This document shows, in pieces, positions 25,303 to 34,165 of a stretch of DNA of 64,000 nt (within the stretch, counting starts at the first letter, position 1; each line of letters starts with the position of its first letter). This DNA is from an uncultured Lachnoanaerobaculum sp. GTDB taxonomy: Bacteria > Bacillota > Clostridia > Lachnospirales > Lachnospiraceae. The DNA lies in NCBI RefSeq assembly GCF_938015485.1, contig NZ_CALLVU010000128.1, positions 1 through 64,000 on the forward strand. Direction: 5' to 3'. Both the position numbers and the translations under genes were made by a program. The notes beneath the pieces are model-generated. The model was not told the origin of the DNA. It ran no database searches and saw only the letters and a list, made by a program, of their open reading frames with translations.

Positions 25303-27765
25303 GTGGTTGACGGTGACGGTCTGGTAAGTGAGTACAGTTACGATAAAATGTACAATCTTGTAGGAATAAGACAGTACAAAAAAGGTAATGAAAATGACTG
25401 TATGATAAGAAGCTATCATAGAAACAATATGGGCAGAATATTTAAAATAGAAAATGCCGACAGTACTTATAAAACTATGGATTATAACAGTCTTGGACAA
25501 GTGGTGAAAAATATTGATGAAGACGGTTTTAAAACAGAGCTGAAGTACAATGAAGCCGGACTTTTAACTTTGATGAAATGTTCTGACGGAAATTATGTAA
25601 ACTATGAGTACGACGGTAACAGATTTTTGAAAGCCATATCAGGAAGCTTTGGAACTATGAGCTTTGAAAGAGATAAGAAAGGCTTGGTGAAAAAGGCTTT
25701 AACTACAGACGGACACAATATTGCTTACGAATATGATAAGTTCGGAAGAACTGTGGCTATAGTATATCCTGACGGTAAGAAGGTAGGCTATAACTATGAT
25801 AAAAAAGGTAGACTTATAGAAACCGTTTCAGGAAATGAACATATCAGGTTGACTTATAACAGTTTGGACAGACTTGAATCAAGAGAGTATAGCGATGGAA
25901 GCAAAACATGCTATGAGTACAATGATATCGGAAGTCCGACAAAAATAACGCATATCAGTGATGAAAAAATCAATATGGAATATACTTATACATATGATTT
26001 GGTGGGAAATAAGACAGGTATAAGTATCAATAGGAACGGCAGTGTAAAGGATTACAATTATTCTTATGATGAGGTGGGAAGAATCACAAAAGTTGTATTG
26101 AACGGAAAAGTGCTAAGAGAATACGGCTATGATATCTTCGGAAACAGAACCGATAAAGTAGAATATTCCAAAGATGAAGTGATTACCACAAAATACATAT
26201 ATAAGGGAGGAAAACTCGCAGAAGAGCTTATATCTAAGAATAACAGTTTGATTCAAAAAAGGTATGAGTATGATAAGAGAGGAAATATTATCAAGAAGTT
26301 TTCCGGTGGTAAGCTTGAAGCAGAGTACAAATACAACGGATTGGGACAACTTATAAGTGTCATATCCGGTAAAAACAGTGTTACATATGAATATGACGGA
26401 CTTGGTCACAGAATAGGTAAGACAGAGAGCAATGGAAGCGAGTCACATACTACAAGCTATGTAATTGATATCAGAAAAAAGACTGATAATATATTGTGGC
26501 AAAACAGTGATGGAAATGAGAGAAGTTTTGTATGGGATATTCAACTGATATCAGAGGTGGAGGATGATGACAGCGCCAATATCATATGTGATGAGCTTGG
26601 AAGTGTAATACTTGAAGGGGAGGAGCTTTTTGAGTACTCAGAGTTTGGAGAAGTGCTCGGAAGCAAACCAAAGAACTTCGGATTTGCCGGTCTCATGGTA
26701 GATGATATAAGCGGAAACTATCTTTCAGCTACAAGAATGTACGATGAAAATCTGGGAAGATTCCTTGGAAAGGATAAAATCAAGGGAGATCTAAGATATG
26801 GATTTACTCAGAACGAGTATACTTACTGCTATAATTCACCACTGATATTTGTGGACAGTACAGGAGAATCACCGGCTGCAAATGCACTTACCTCAGTCTT
26901 AGACACTACAGAGAATTATATAAGGTATGTAATGTTTTTAGGCATATATAGTGTAGTAGATGTAACTACTAAAAATATTAGAGCAGGTCTAAACTTAGTT
27001 CAGGATGAAGTGGTAGATGATATTGCAAACTCAGGTTATACCTATTGGAAAGAGAGAGTTGCAGACATTGAAAAAGATGCGATATCAAAAGATGTGTATA
27101 ATAAAATCAAGAATATTCGAAAATTTGCTGAAGACAGTGGGCTCAGTGATAAATTAAATGAAATAACGAGAAGCAGTATTGCGGATGTAGTACTTAATAA
27201 TTTTGACTTTTACAAGGATGATAAAGGAATTATTCATACAATAAGTCTTTGTTGGCAGTCGCATTGGGGATATAACAATTTTATTGATTTTGCATTTAAT
27301 TCCTTTTCATCTATGAATAGAGGAAAGTTTAAATTTGGAAGTGGAGATGATGAGTTTACACTTTGGATGTGGAAAGGAGATTATTTTAACTTTGGAGCCG
27401 GAGGTGAAATTGGCATATACAAAGGTAATAAATGGCATGTAGATTGCTATACTCAGAGTAAACTTAAAATGAATTTGGATATAAGGCTAAAAGATGGTAC
27501 ACAGGTAATAGATTGGGATGCTAACGATTTATATCAGTGGTGGATAACAGGGTTTAATCCGGATAAAAGATTTCAAGATGTAAAGGCTGAAGATTTAGTA
27601 ATGACAGGTATGGTTGACTTTAATGAGGAAAGAGTTATGTGGAAGGGGTTCGTACATACAGCAGAATTCGATGATCAAAATGTAGATAAGATAAATGATA
27701 ACTGGTGCCTTGATTTTGTACATCGCAATGCTGTAATGAAATGGAAAGGAGGAAATAAAAACTGA
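25303..27765 (+). CDS. Rhs/YD-repeat polymorphic toxin, 5'-truncated, DUF4474-like C-terminus
   Basis: A Rhs-type repeat shell with a variable C-terminal domain. YD repeats fill residues 1-450 (YEYDKFGRT, YNYDKKGRL, YEYDGLGHRIGK), followed by the core end SATRMYDENLGRFLGKDK. The C-terminal part from about residue 635 (DFYKDDKGIIHTISLCWQ, FTLWMWKGDYF, GAGGEIGIYKG) looks like DUF4474. The first possible start is GTG 25303, but the same frame is open and Rhs-like from 25219 (GNITSIKDSIGNANYF), after a TAA, with no start codon. So the N-terminal half, including any export signal, has been lost and expression is doubtful. Confidence 0.83.
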   Translation: MVDGDGLVSEYSYDKMYNLVGIRQYKKGNENDCMIRSYHRNNMGRIFKIENADSTYKTMDYNSLGQVVKNIDEDGFKTELKYNEAGLLTLMKCSDGNYVNYEYDGNRFLKAISGSFGTMSFERDKKGLVKKALTTDGHNIAYEYDKFGRTVAIVYPDGKKVGYNYDKKGRLIETVSGNEHIRLTYNSLDRLESREYSDGSKTCYEYNDIGSPTKITHISDEKINMEYTYTYDLVGNKTGISINRNGSVKDYNYSYDEVGRITKVVLNGKVLREYGYDIFGNRTDKVEYSKDEVITTKYIYKGGKLAEELISKNNSLIQKRYEYDKRGNIIKKFSGGKLEAEYKYNGLGQLISVISGKNSVTYEYDGLGHRIGKTESNGSESHTTSYVIDIRKKTDNILWQNSDGNERSFVWDIQLISEVEDDDSANIICDELGSVILEGEELFEYSEFGEVLGSKPKNFGFAGLMVDDISGNYLSATRMYDENLGRFLGKDKIKGDLRYGFTQNEYTYCYNSPLIFVDSTGESPAANALTSVLDTTENYIRYVMFLGIYSVVDVTTKNIRAGLNLVQDEVVDDIANSGYTYWKERVADIEKDAISKDVYNKIKNIRKFAEDSGLSDKLNEITRSSIADVVLNNFDFYKDDKGIIHTISLCWQSHWGYNNFIDFAFNSFSSMNRGKFKFGSGDDEFTLWMWKGDYFNFGAGGEIGIYKGNKWHVDCYTQSKLKMNLDIRLKDGTQVIDWDANDLYQWWITGFNPDKRFQDVKAEDLVMTGMVDFNEERVMWKGFVHTAEFDDQNVDKINDNWCLDFVHRNAVMKWKGGNKN

Positions 27766-28337
27766 TGAAAATTAAAATTAGTATATTATTTTTAATAGCA
27801 TGCCTGCTTACAGGATGTACGTCAGTAGTTGAAACTGTAAAATATATACATGATTCCGGTAAAATAGATAATTATATATATGGTGATGCAAAAGTGGCGA
27901 ATGAATATATCGAAAAGATAGTACAGGCTTTAAATACTAATGATAGGGAGCTGTTAGCAAGCCTCTTTCCTGAGCATGCAAGGAGTAAGATAGATCATTT
28001 TGATGAAAAGATAGACTATATTATTAGAGAGAATGAGATTTGGCCGGGTTCGATAATAAGATATAAGCTTAATGAAGATAATAATTATCAATCAAGTTCC
28101 GACATGGGAAAAGTACAAAAGGTTATATATGCTAATACTACTATAGAATTTGCAAAGCCGAAAGAGAATGAATATAAAAAATTTGATTTAAGCATTGGAA
28201 TGGAAATAGTTACTGTAGATGATTTTAATGAGAACAATGTAGGGATATCCATATTTGCTATTGGTGAGGGTGATTTTAATAAGGATGAAGTGGATAAAGA
28301 AAAAGATGGGTATGATATATATGCATTTGGACACTAA
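27765..28337 (+). CDS. DUF5104-like lipoprotein, copy 1
   Basis: A 190-residue protein with a lipoprotein signal (membrane stretch and lipobox LLTGC, cysteine at ~18), so it should be anchored on the outer face of the membrane. The mature part carries YIEKIVQALNTNDRELLASLFPEHAR, characteristic of DUF5104 lipoproteins that resemble NTF2-like folds. The start overlaps the Rhs stop by one base (TGATG). An adjacent outward lipoprotein after a toxin gene suggests immunity. A close paralogue lies at 29426. Confidence 0.75.
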   Translation: MKIKISILFLIACLLTGCTSVVETVKYIHDSGKIDNYIYGDAKVANEYIEKIVQALNTNDRELLASLFPEHARSKIDHFDEKIDYIIRENEIWPGSIIRYKLNEDNNYQSSSDMGKVQKVIYANTTIEFAKPKENEYKKFDLSIGMEIVTVDDFNENNVGISIFAIGEGDFNKDEVDKEKDGYDIYAFGH

Positions 28338-28354
28338 TGATAGGAGATAAGAAT

Positions 28355-28660
28355 ATGGAAATTAAATCAAATATTGCCGGTATGGTAAATGCGGAGAATA
28401 ATTATGATGTGTTTAAGTATAGGTTAAATTTAAGCAGGGAAGATTTAGTAAATATTCTAACAGATATTGATAATTATTGGATTGGAAGAAGTGGAGACAG
28501 CTTTAAATATATTTGTTGGTATTTAAAAATTTTATTGGATACAGGATATGAAGAATTGACCGGACTAAAAAATGAAATTACTGATTCAAAGAAATATATA
28601 TATGATAATGACTATAATCTTTCGAATCAGATACAAAGTAAGGAGCATATAAAAGTATGA
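28355..28660 (+). CDS. WXG100-like small protein
   Basis: A 101-residue helical protein with a central W-I-G turn (NYWIGRSGDSFKYI at about residues 41-55), as in WXG100 proteins. ATG 28355 lies eight bases after AGGAG; an in-frame ATG at 28337 precedes that site. The gene overlaps the next lipoprotein start by four bases. It may be a T7SS substrate or partner stranded when a toxin module was lost. Confidence 0.65.
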   Translation: MEIKSNIAGMVNAENNYDVFKYRLNLSREDLVNILTDIDNYWIGRSGDSFKYICWYLKILLDTGYEELTGLKNEITDSKKYIYDNDYNLSNQIQSKEHIKV

Positions 28661-29238
28661 AAAAAATAATATTTCTTATTATTGCATCAGCGCTTTTAAT
28701 ATCAGCCTGCTCAAGTGTCAAAAATACAGTGGACGGTGCAAAGAGTGAGATTACAAAAAATGATAAGCAGCCTCCTGAGGAAAAAGAATATAAAGATAAG
28801 GTGATTGCTGCAATGGATGATCAAAATGCTAATGCACTGAAGGCACTGTTCTCAAAGAATGCAAGAGATAACATAGAAGATATGGACTTTAAAATTGCAT
28901 TATTGCTTAAGAGGTATAAGGGAAAGTCAAAGAGTGTAAAGTATGACAGAAATTTTCCCGTAGTTACAGAAGACAAAGAAAAGGGAATAAAAAGGATTGA
29001 GACTTATTATGTTGTCAAGACAGATGGTGGTAATATAGATTTTATGTACCTTCAGGTTGTTGCCAAGGATGATGAGGATCCTGATGATGTAGGTATAAGC
29101 TCTATGATGTATTCGCCTGAGATTTGGCAGATTACTATGGATGACAGCAACAGAGGATATTATCTTTGGGTAGACAATCCGCTTTGGGCAGATTTTGTCC
29201 AGCCGGATGATGTTATGACTACAGAGAGCAGTAGGTAG
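28657..29238 (+). CDS. DUF5104-like lipoprotein, divergent
   Basis: A 193-residue lipoprotein with lipobox LISAC (cysteine at ~18), and VIAAMDDQNANALKALFSKNAR corresponding to the DUF5104 helix. The C-terminus (TMDDSNRGYYLWVDNPLW, ADFVQPDDVMTTES) recurs almost unchanged in the 38-codon chimera at 33421. Probably surface-anchored. An immunity role is plausible from context. Confidence 0.72.
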   Translation: MKKIIFLIIASALLISACSSVKNTVDGAKSEITKNDKQPPEEKEYKDKVIAAMDDQNANALKALFSKNARDNIEDMDFKIALLLKRYKGKSKSVKYDRNFPVVTEDKEKGIKRIETYYVVKTDGGNIDFMYLQVVAKDDEDPDDVGISSMMYSPEIWQITMDDSNRGYYLWVDNPLWADFVQPDDVMTTESSR

Positions 29239-29250
29239 GCAGATCTTTTG

Positions 29251-29280
29251 GAACTCCTATGAAAAAACACATAGGAGTTC
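29251..29280 (+). terminator. Hairpin after the lipoprotein operon
   Basis: GAACTCCTATG and CATAGGAGTTC form a perfect 11-base stem with an A-rich loop, followed by a T/G stretch. Confidence 0.65.
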
Positions 29281-29425
29281 TGTTGCTATACAAACAATAT
29301 GTTAGGTAATATCAGGTACATAATTTAGATAAAGTATTGAAATATATTTTAAGAATTCAATAAAGCTATGAGTAGTTTACTTTGATAAAGAGGAGAAAAA
29401 TGTGGAAAGGAGGAAATAAAACCTG

Positions 29426-29998
29426 ATGAAAATTAAAATGCTAATGGGGATTTTAATATTAAGTTTACTTACAGGATGTACGTCAGTAGTTGAAACTGTA
29501 CAATATATACATGACTCCGGTAAAATAGATAATTATATATATGGTGATGCAAAAGTGGTAAATAAGTATATAGAAAAGATAGTCGAAGCATTTAATACTA
29601 ATGATAGGGAGCTGTTAGCAAGCCTGTTTCCTGAGCATGCGAGGAGTAAGATAGATCATTTTGATGAAAAGATAGACAGAATTATCAGGGAAAATGAAAC
29701 ATGGCCGTCTTCTATAATAAGGTATAAGCTTAATGAAGATAACAATTATCAATCAAGAGCTGACAGGGGTAAAATCTATAGAGAGGTATATGCTAATACG
29801 ACCATAGAGTTCGCAGACCCTAAGGAGGGAGAAGTACATAGACCAAGCTTAAAGATTGGTATTGTAATAGTACCTGTAGATGATTTTCACGAAAATAATG
29901 TTGGAATTTCTATACTTGCAATGGGTTATGAAGGCTTTAATAAGGAAAATGTGGATAAAGAAAAAGATGGATATGATATATATGCGTTTGGACATTGA
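29426..29998 (+). CDS. DUF5104-like lipoprotein, copy 2
   Basis: A 190-residue close paralogue of 27765 with lipobox LLTGC and the same SVVETVQYIHDSGK and NTNDRELLASLFPEHAR blocks; the C-terminal third differs more (REVYANTTIEF, then diverged). The 35 bases before its start repeat the last codons of the Rhs gene and its intergenic site (GGAAAGGAGGAAATAAA), so it was copied together with the Rhs 3' end. It may protect against a now missing Rhs variant. Confidence 0.75.
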   Translation: MKIKMLMGILILSLLTGCTSVVETVQYIHDSGKIDNYIYGDAKVVNKYIEKIVEAFNTNDRELLASLFPEHARSKIDHFDEKIDRIIRENETWPSSIIRYKLNEDNNYQSRADRGKIYREVYANTTIEFADPKEGEVHRPSLKIGIVIVPVDDFHENNVGISILAMGYEGFNKENVDKEKDGYDIYAFGH

Positions 29999-30096
29999 TG
30001 ATTATACTCTTTCAATAAGGGAAAACATAGGATCTCTTTTAATACACAAACAATATGGTAAAACTGTATGAAGTTTAACAGAAAGGAAATGTGGAA

Positions 30097-30555
30097 ATGA
30101 ATTATACATTATCATTTTACTTGGGAATATTTACAATAATATGCATGATTGTGGTGAGCAGAATAGCCTTTTTTAAGGATGAGGAGTTTCTCAGAGCGGT
30201 AAGAGATACTATGGGGAAAAATCGTATGTCTCTGGCAAATAAAAGAGAGAAGCCCATCAAGGGTATCATTTGGAAAAAGAATTTAAAGAAGATGAACTTC
30301 TTATCAATCAATTTTAAGGACTACCATGTGAAAGATGTAAGTGACCTTGAATACTTTAAGAATGTTGAGACAATTATCTTGACATATATGGGAGATAATG
30401 AGGAAGATATCGGCATGTATGATGAGGAACATGTCCTTGATAATCTGAATAAAGTAAGGGATTTTAATAAGCTGAGAAGAGTGCAGTTATATCATCTGAA
30501 CGCAGATAAGAGTGTGAAGAATGAATGTCCGAGAGCAATAGTATATATAGACTAG
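30097..30555 (+). CDS. Membrane-anchored LRR-cap-like protein, copy 3
   Basis: A 152-residue paralogue of 15278 and 24222: membrane helix ~5-22, RIAFFKDEEFLRAVRDTM, LSINFKDYHVKDVSDLEYFK and TIILTYMGDNEEDIGMYDEE. ATG 30097 matches the paralogue at 33683 and has AAAGGA nine bases upstream; GTG 30091 is too close. It is paired with the membrane-anchored toxin-module protein that starts 24 bases later. Confidence 0.72.
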   Translation: MNYTLSFYLGIFTIICMIVVSRIAFFKDEEFLRAVRDTMGKNRMSLANKREKPIKGIIWKKNLKKMNFLSINFKDYHVKDVSDLEYFKNVETIILTYMGDNEEDIGMYDEEHVLDNLNKVRDFNKLRRVQLYHLNADKSVKNECPRAIVYID

Positions 30556-30579
30556 TTTTTACGGTAAGGAGAGACATAG

Positions 30580-31977
30580 ATGAAATTAGAGTATAAAAAA
30601 CGGATATATTGGTTGCTTAGGTTTATACTTATTATATGTGTAATCAATGTACTGACCGGATTCTATGAGTTTTGTACTTCGAGCAAAAATGCAAATGCAA
30701 ACCAAATCATATGGAAAGGCGAGAGGTACAATAAGACCGAGACAGGATATCACAGTATAGATGAGCTTAAGTATTTGGTGGATATGCCGACAGATTGTGA
30801 CGTGAAAGATATCTGGGCGGTGGCAAGTTATTATGCAAAGGATGACAGTGAGTGTGGTACAAGACTGAAGGAACTTAAGGGTATATATGATGAAGGTGGA
30901 GCAAAGGCTGTAGTAGAGGATATCATGTCTAAAGATGTTGGAGATGATAAAAAGACTATGATGGAGTACCTGATAGTGGACGGTTGCCTAATAGAAAGCC
31001 TTGGTAACGACACGGAACTGCTTAATAATGTCCTTGAACACTGCTATGACAGAGACTATGGATTCCTTGGATATAAAAGATATATTGATATAGGAAATAA
31101 GCTCTATAAAAAGAACGGGAAGCTTGAAAGAATTATTGAAGCATTTGAAACTTTAAGCAAGTATACAATTGATCGTGCAATTGTGATGCCAAAATCAGAA
31201 GATGGGGATGAAAGTGCAACTGAAACGGTATACTATCATCGCATGATACAACTATTCCAGACATTCTCAAGCTTATCATATTTTGACGATAATCTTTTAG
31301 CGGCAAAATCATATCCCGGGATGGATAATAAGAAATATGTTGTGAAGGCAGCTATAACAAAACATTATGATATTATTTTAAGTTATAAAAAATATAAATC
31401 ATTTATAGATCTTGGACATATCAGTATATATGGAAGATATAAGAATCTGAATATGATAATAAAGAGTGTATCAATTAGAGATTTGGATGATTTTGATATT
31501 ACAAATTATATATCATTAAAAAGTCCTGCAACTTATATGGTAAATGATAAGTTAGTCAGTCTAAAAATTGTATCTGAAATTTTTAGACTTTGTGGTACCT
31601 ATGTGATCGTATATGATTTGGATATACATACGCTCGAAGGCTTAAGCTACGGATTTTATCCTGTACTTCCGGTGTATAGTTACTTTGATATATACAATGT
31701 AGTTGCATCTCCTGACAGTCACTATGTAGATACAATAGAAGCTATAAAAAATTTTAATACAAATTTTTCAAAAGGCGGTTATCTGGAAGAATTTGCAAAT
31801 GATGTAGGCTACGATGAAAATAACCCGGTAACATTGGAAAATTTCGGTGAGAAGATAGATGAACTTTGCAATATGGAAGAAAAAGTTAATAGATTTTTGT
31901 ATATAGGATATAATATCAATATAGACAGTATTGTAAATGATTTTACCGGAAGAGAACCGTTGCATAAGAAAGATTAA
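30580..31977 (+). CDS. Membrane-anchored paralogue of the LXG toxin C-terminal module, copy 1
   Basis: A 465-residue protein with a basic start and one N-terminal membrane helix (~10-29, LLRFILIICVINVLTGF). The rest matches residues ~205 to the end of the LXG toxins: RLKELKGIYDEGGAKAVVED, KLYKKNGKLERIIEAFETL, YHRMIQLFQTFSSLSYFDD, NFNTNFSKGGYLEEFA and DENNPVTLENF. The toxins' LXG domain and glycine-rich hydrophobic insert are absent. No catalytic motif is recognised. A membrane-held toxin mimic or immunity protein is the leading idea; a membrane-delivered toxin variant is the alternative. Confidence 0.75.
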   Translation: MKLEYKKRIYWLLRFILIICVINVLTGFYEFCTSSKNANANQIIWKGERYNKTETGYHSIDELKYLVDMPTDCDVKDIWAVASYYAKDDSECGTRLKELKGIYDEGGAKAVVEDIMSKDVGDDKKTMMEYLIVDGCLIESLGNDTELLNNVLEHCYDRDYGFLGYKRYIDIGNKLYKKNGKLERIIEAFETLSKYTIDRAIVMPKSEDGDESATETVYYHRMIQLFQTFSSLSYFDDNLLAAKSYPGMDNKKYVVKAAITKHYDIILSYKKYKSFIDLGHISIYGRYKNLNMIIKSVSIRDLDDFDITNYISLKSPATYMVNDKLVSLKIVSEIFRLCGTYVIVYDLDIHTLEGLSYGFYPVLPVYSYFDIYNVVASPDSHYVDTIEAIKNFNTNFSKGGYLEEFANDVGYDENNPVTLENFGEKIDELCNMEEKVNRFLYIGYNINIDSIVNDFTGREPLHKKD

Positions 31978-31979
31978 AA

Positions 31980-32037
31980 GGGGATTTCCGAGAGCAATAG
32001 TGTTTATAAACCGGTTTTACGGTTAGGAGATACATAT
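31980..32037 (+). pseudogene. 3' remnant of an LRR-cap gene
   Basis: About 55 bases repeat the end of the LRR-cap gene at 30097 (CCGAGAGCAATAGT and the following GGTTTTACGGTTAGGAG leader). It encodes only PRAIVFI before drifting. It shows that the protein at 32038 once had its own LRR-cap partner. Confidence 0.75.
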
Positions 32038-33408
32038 ATGAAATTAGAGTATAAAAAGCGGATATATTGGTTGCTTAGGTTTATACTGATTGTATGCGTA
32101 GTCAATGTGCTGACCGGTATGTATGAAGTATTTACTTCCAACTATAATGTGACAGCAAACCAAATAATATGGAGAGGTGCAAGATACAACTGGTATGGAA
32201 ATATATACCGTAATATAGACGAGCTTGAAAACTTATCCGAACTTCCAAAAGAGTGTGATATAAGGGATATTTGGGAGGTAGCAAGTTATTATGCAAAGGA
32301 TGATGCCGAGTGTGAGTCAAGGCTTAGAGAGCTTGAAAATATATATAATGACCAAGGTGAAAAGCAAGTCATAGAAAATATTCTTGAGCATGATTTAGGC
32401 GATGATAAGAAAACAAGAATGGAATATCTTATAGTAGCAGGAATCCTGACAAAAGATTTAGATAAAGGCACAGAATTATTGAATACTGCATTAAACTATT
32501 GTTTTGACAGGGACCTTGGAGTGCTCGGTTATAAAAGATACATTGACATTGGAGATAAGCTGTACAGAAAAAATGAAAAAGTAGAAGAGTTAATTAAAGC
32601 GTTTGAAATTTTAAGTAAATATACGGTTGATTATATGTCGAGTGCAGAAAAGATATTGGATGAAGACCGTAGAGATACATATATAAGGCAGTATTTCAGC
32701 ATGATACAGCTGTTTCAAACATTTTCAGGTATAGAATACTTTGATAATAATCTTATATCGGAAAAATTATATGGAGGAGATAATAAGAAGTATATTATAA
32801 GAGCGGTTAAAAGTGATAGTACTGATATTTCGTTGCATTATAGAATGTATAAACCATTTATAAAGTTGGGGAAATTAGAGATATATGGTAGGTATAAAAA
32901 TTTAGATATGCGGGTATATGGTTTAATGATTGGAAGCCTGGATGATCGTGATGTAACAGATTATATTTCGCTGAAATATTTGTCAACGATGACATTTATT
33001 AGAAGACTTAATCATTTAGAAGCTACTTCTGATATTTTCGAACTTTGTGCCGCATATACACTTGTATATGATACAGATATACATTTGATAGAAGGAACAG
33101 CTTATGCTATTTACCCGACATATAAAATATTTGATTACCATGGTTATAAAGATATGGTTGATACAAAAGACGCTATAAGAAATTTCAACGCAAATTTTTC
33201 AAAAGGCGGATATTTTGGTGAGTTTGCAAAAGAGGTGGGATATGATGAAAACAATCCTATTACTGAAGAAAATTTTGGTGAAAGATTAGTTGAAATATTT
33301 GACATGCGATATAGATGTTATGAAGTTTTAGGTGAAGAATATGGTTATGATATTGACTGTATTACATTAGACTTGAGTGGTAAAGAACCGTTAAAAAGAA
33401 AAGAGTAA
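32038..33408 (+). CDS. Membrane-anchored paralogue of the LXG toxin C-terminal module, copy 2
   Basis: A 456-residue paralogue of 30580 with the same N-terminal helix (LLRFILIVCVVNVLTGMYE) and blocks AVE-free ASYYAKDDAECESRLRELE, KLYRKNEKVEELIKAFEIL, FSMIQLFQTFSGIEYFD, NANFSKGGYFGEFAKEV and DENNPITEENF. Its LRR-cap partner is reduced to a 3' scrap just upstream. The gene is followed by a ribosome site and five codons copied from glpK. Confidence 0.75.
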   Translation: MKLEYKKRIYWLLRFILIVCVVNVLTGMYEVFTSNYNVTANQIIWRGARYNWYGNIYRNIDELENLSELPKECDIRDIWEVASYYAKDDAECESRLRELENIYNDQGEKQVIENILEHDLGDDKKTRMEYLIVAGILTKDLDKGTELLNTALNYCFDRDLGVLGYKRYIDIGDKLYRKNEKVEELIKAFEILSKYTVDYMSSAEKILDEDRRDTYIRQYFSMIQLFQTFSGIEYFDNNLISEKLYGGDNKKYIIRAVKSDSTDISLHYRMYKPFIKLGKLEIYGRYKNLDMRVYGLMIGSLDDRDVTDYISLKYLSTMTFIRRLNHLEATSDIFELCAAYTLVYDTDIHLIEGTAYAIYPTYKIFDYHGYKDMVDTKDAIRNFNANFSKGGYFGEFAKEVGYDENNPITEENFGERLVEIFDMRYRCYEVLGEEYGYDIDCITLDLSGKEPLKRKE

Positions 33409-33420
33409 AGGGAGAAGATT

Positions 33421-33537
33421 ATGGCGGAATATACTATGGATGACAGCAACAGAGGATATTATCTGTGGGTAGACAATCCGTTTTGGGCAGACTTTGTCAA
33501 TCCTGATGATGTTATGACTACAGAAAGTGAAAAGTAA
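33421..33537 (+). pseudogene. 38-codon chimera: glpK start joined to lipoprotein tail
   Basis: The leader AAAGGGAGAAGATT and the codons for MAEY copy the glpK start at 35540; from ATGGATGACAGC the frame switches to the C-terminus of the lipoprotein at 28657 (DDSNRGYYLWVDNPFW, DFVNPDDVMTTES) and stops at TAA 33535. It could be translated but has no lipobox. It is a duplication footprint showing that glpK used to follow this module directly. Confidence 0.85.
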
Positions 33538-33549
33538 TACTATTGTTTA

Positions 33550-33583
33550 GAGCCCCTATTTGAAAGGGTATGGGGGTTCTTTT
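33550..33583 (+). terminator. Rho-independent terminator
   Basis: GAGCCCCTA and TGGGGGTTC pair (with G-T pairs) around a 12-base loop, followed by a short T-run. Confidence 0.6.
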
Positions 33584-33682
33584 AATATATAAAAATATTG
33601 AAATATAGCAAAAATATTTATAAAATAAACATATAATAATAACTGAAATGTACGTGATTTTAAACAGGAGGAAGAATTAAAT

Positions 33683-34141
33683 ATGAGCTACACAATAACA
33701 TTTTATTTAGGCATATTTATAATTATTCTAATATTTTTAATGGAGAGAGTAGCATTTTTTAAGGACGAAGAATTCTTGAGGGCTGTGAGAGATACTATGG
33801 GTAAAGATCGTATATCTTTGGCAAAAAGACGAGAAAAGCCAATAAAGGGTATTATCCGGAAGAGTCCTTTGAGGAAAATAAAATTTCTGTCTATAAATTT
33901 TAAAGACTATCATGTGAAAGATATTACTGATTTAGGATATTTTAAGAATGTTGAAACTATAATACTAACATATATGGGTGATGATGAGGAGGATATAGGC
34001 ACATATGAAGAAGAGAATGTACTTGATAATTTGCATTTTGTGAAAAATTTTAAGAACTTGAGAAGAGTACAGTTATATCATCTAAAGATAAATTGTGATG
34101 TAAAAGCTGTATGCCCAAATGCAAAAGTATTTATAGACTAG
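33683..34141 (+). CDS. Membrane-anchored LRR-cap-like protein, copy 4
   Basis: A 152-residue paralogue of 30097: membrane helix ~5-22, RVAFFKDEEFLRAVRDTM, LSINFKDYHVKDITDLGYFK and TYMGDDEEDIGTYEEE. An AGGAGGAA site precedes the ATG, and a new promoter probably lies in the 100 AT-rich bases after the terminator at 33550. Paired with the gene at 34166. Confidence 0.72.
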   Translation: MSYTITFYLGIFIIILIFLMERVAFFKDEEFLRAVRDTMGKDRISLAKRREKPIKGIIRKSPLRKIKFLSINFKDYHVKDITDLGYFKNVETIILTYMGDDEEDIGTYEEENVLDNLHFVKNFKNLRRVQLYHLKINCDVKAVCPNAKVFID

Positions 34142-34165
34142 TTTTAGCATTAAGGAGGGATTTGC

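Noticed and set aside
25303..26500. Tandem DNA repeats or CRISPR-like array inside the Rhs gene.
   Set aside because: The periodicity is at protein level (YD repeats) with divergent bases; there are no identical repeats with spacers.
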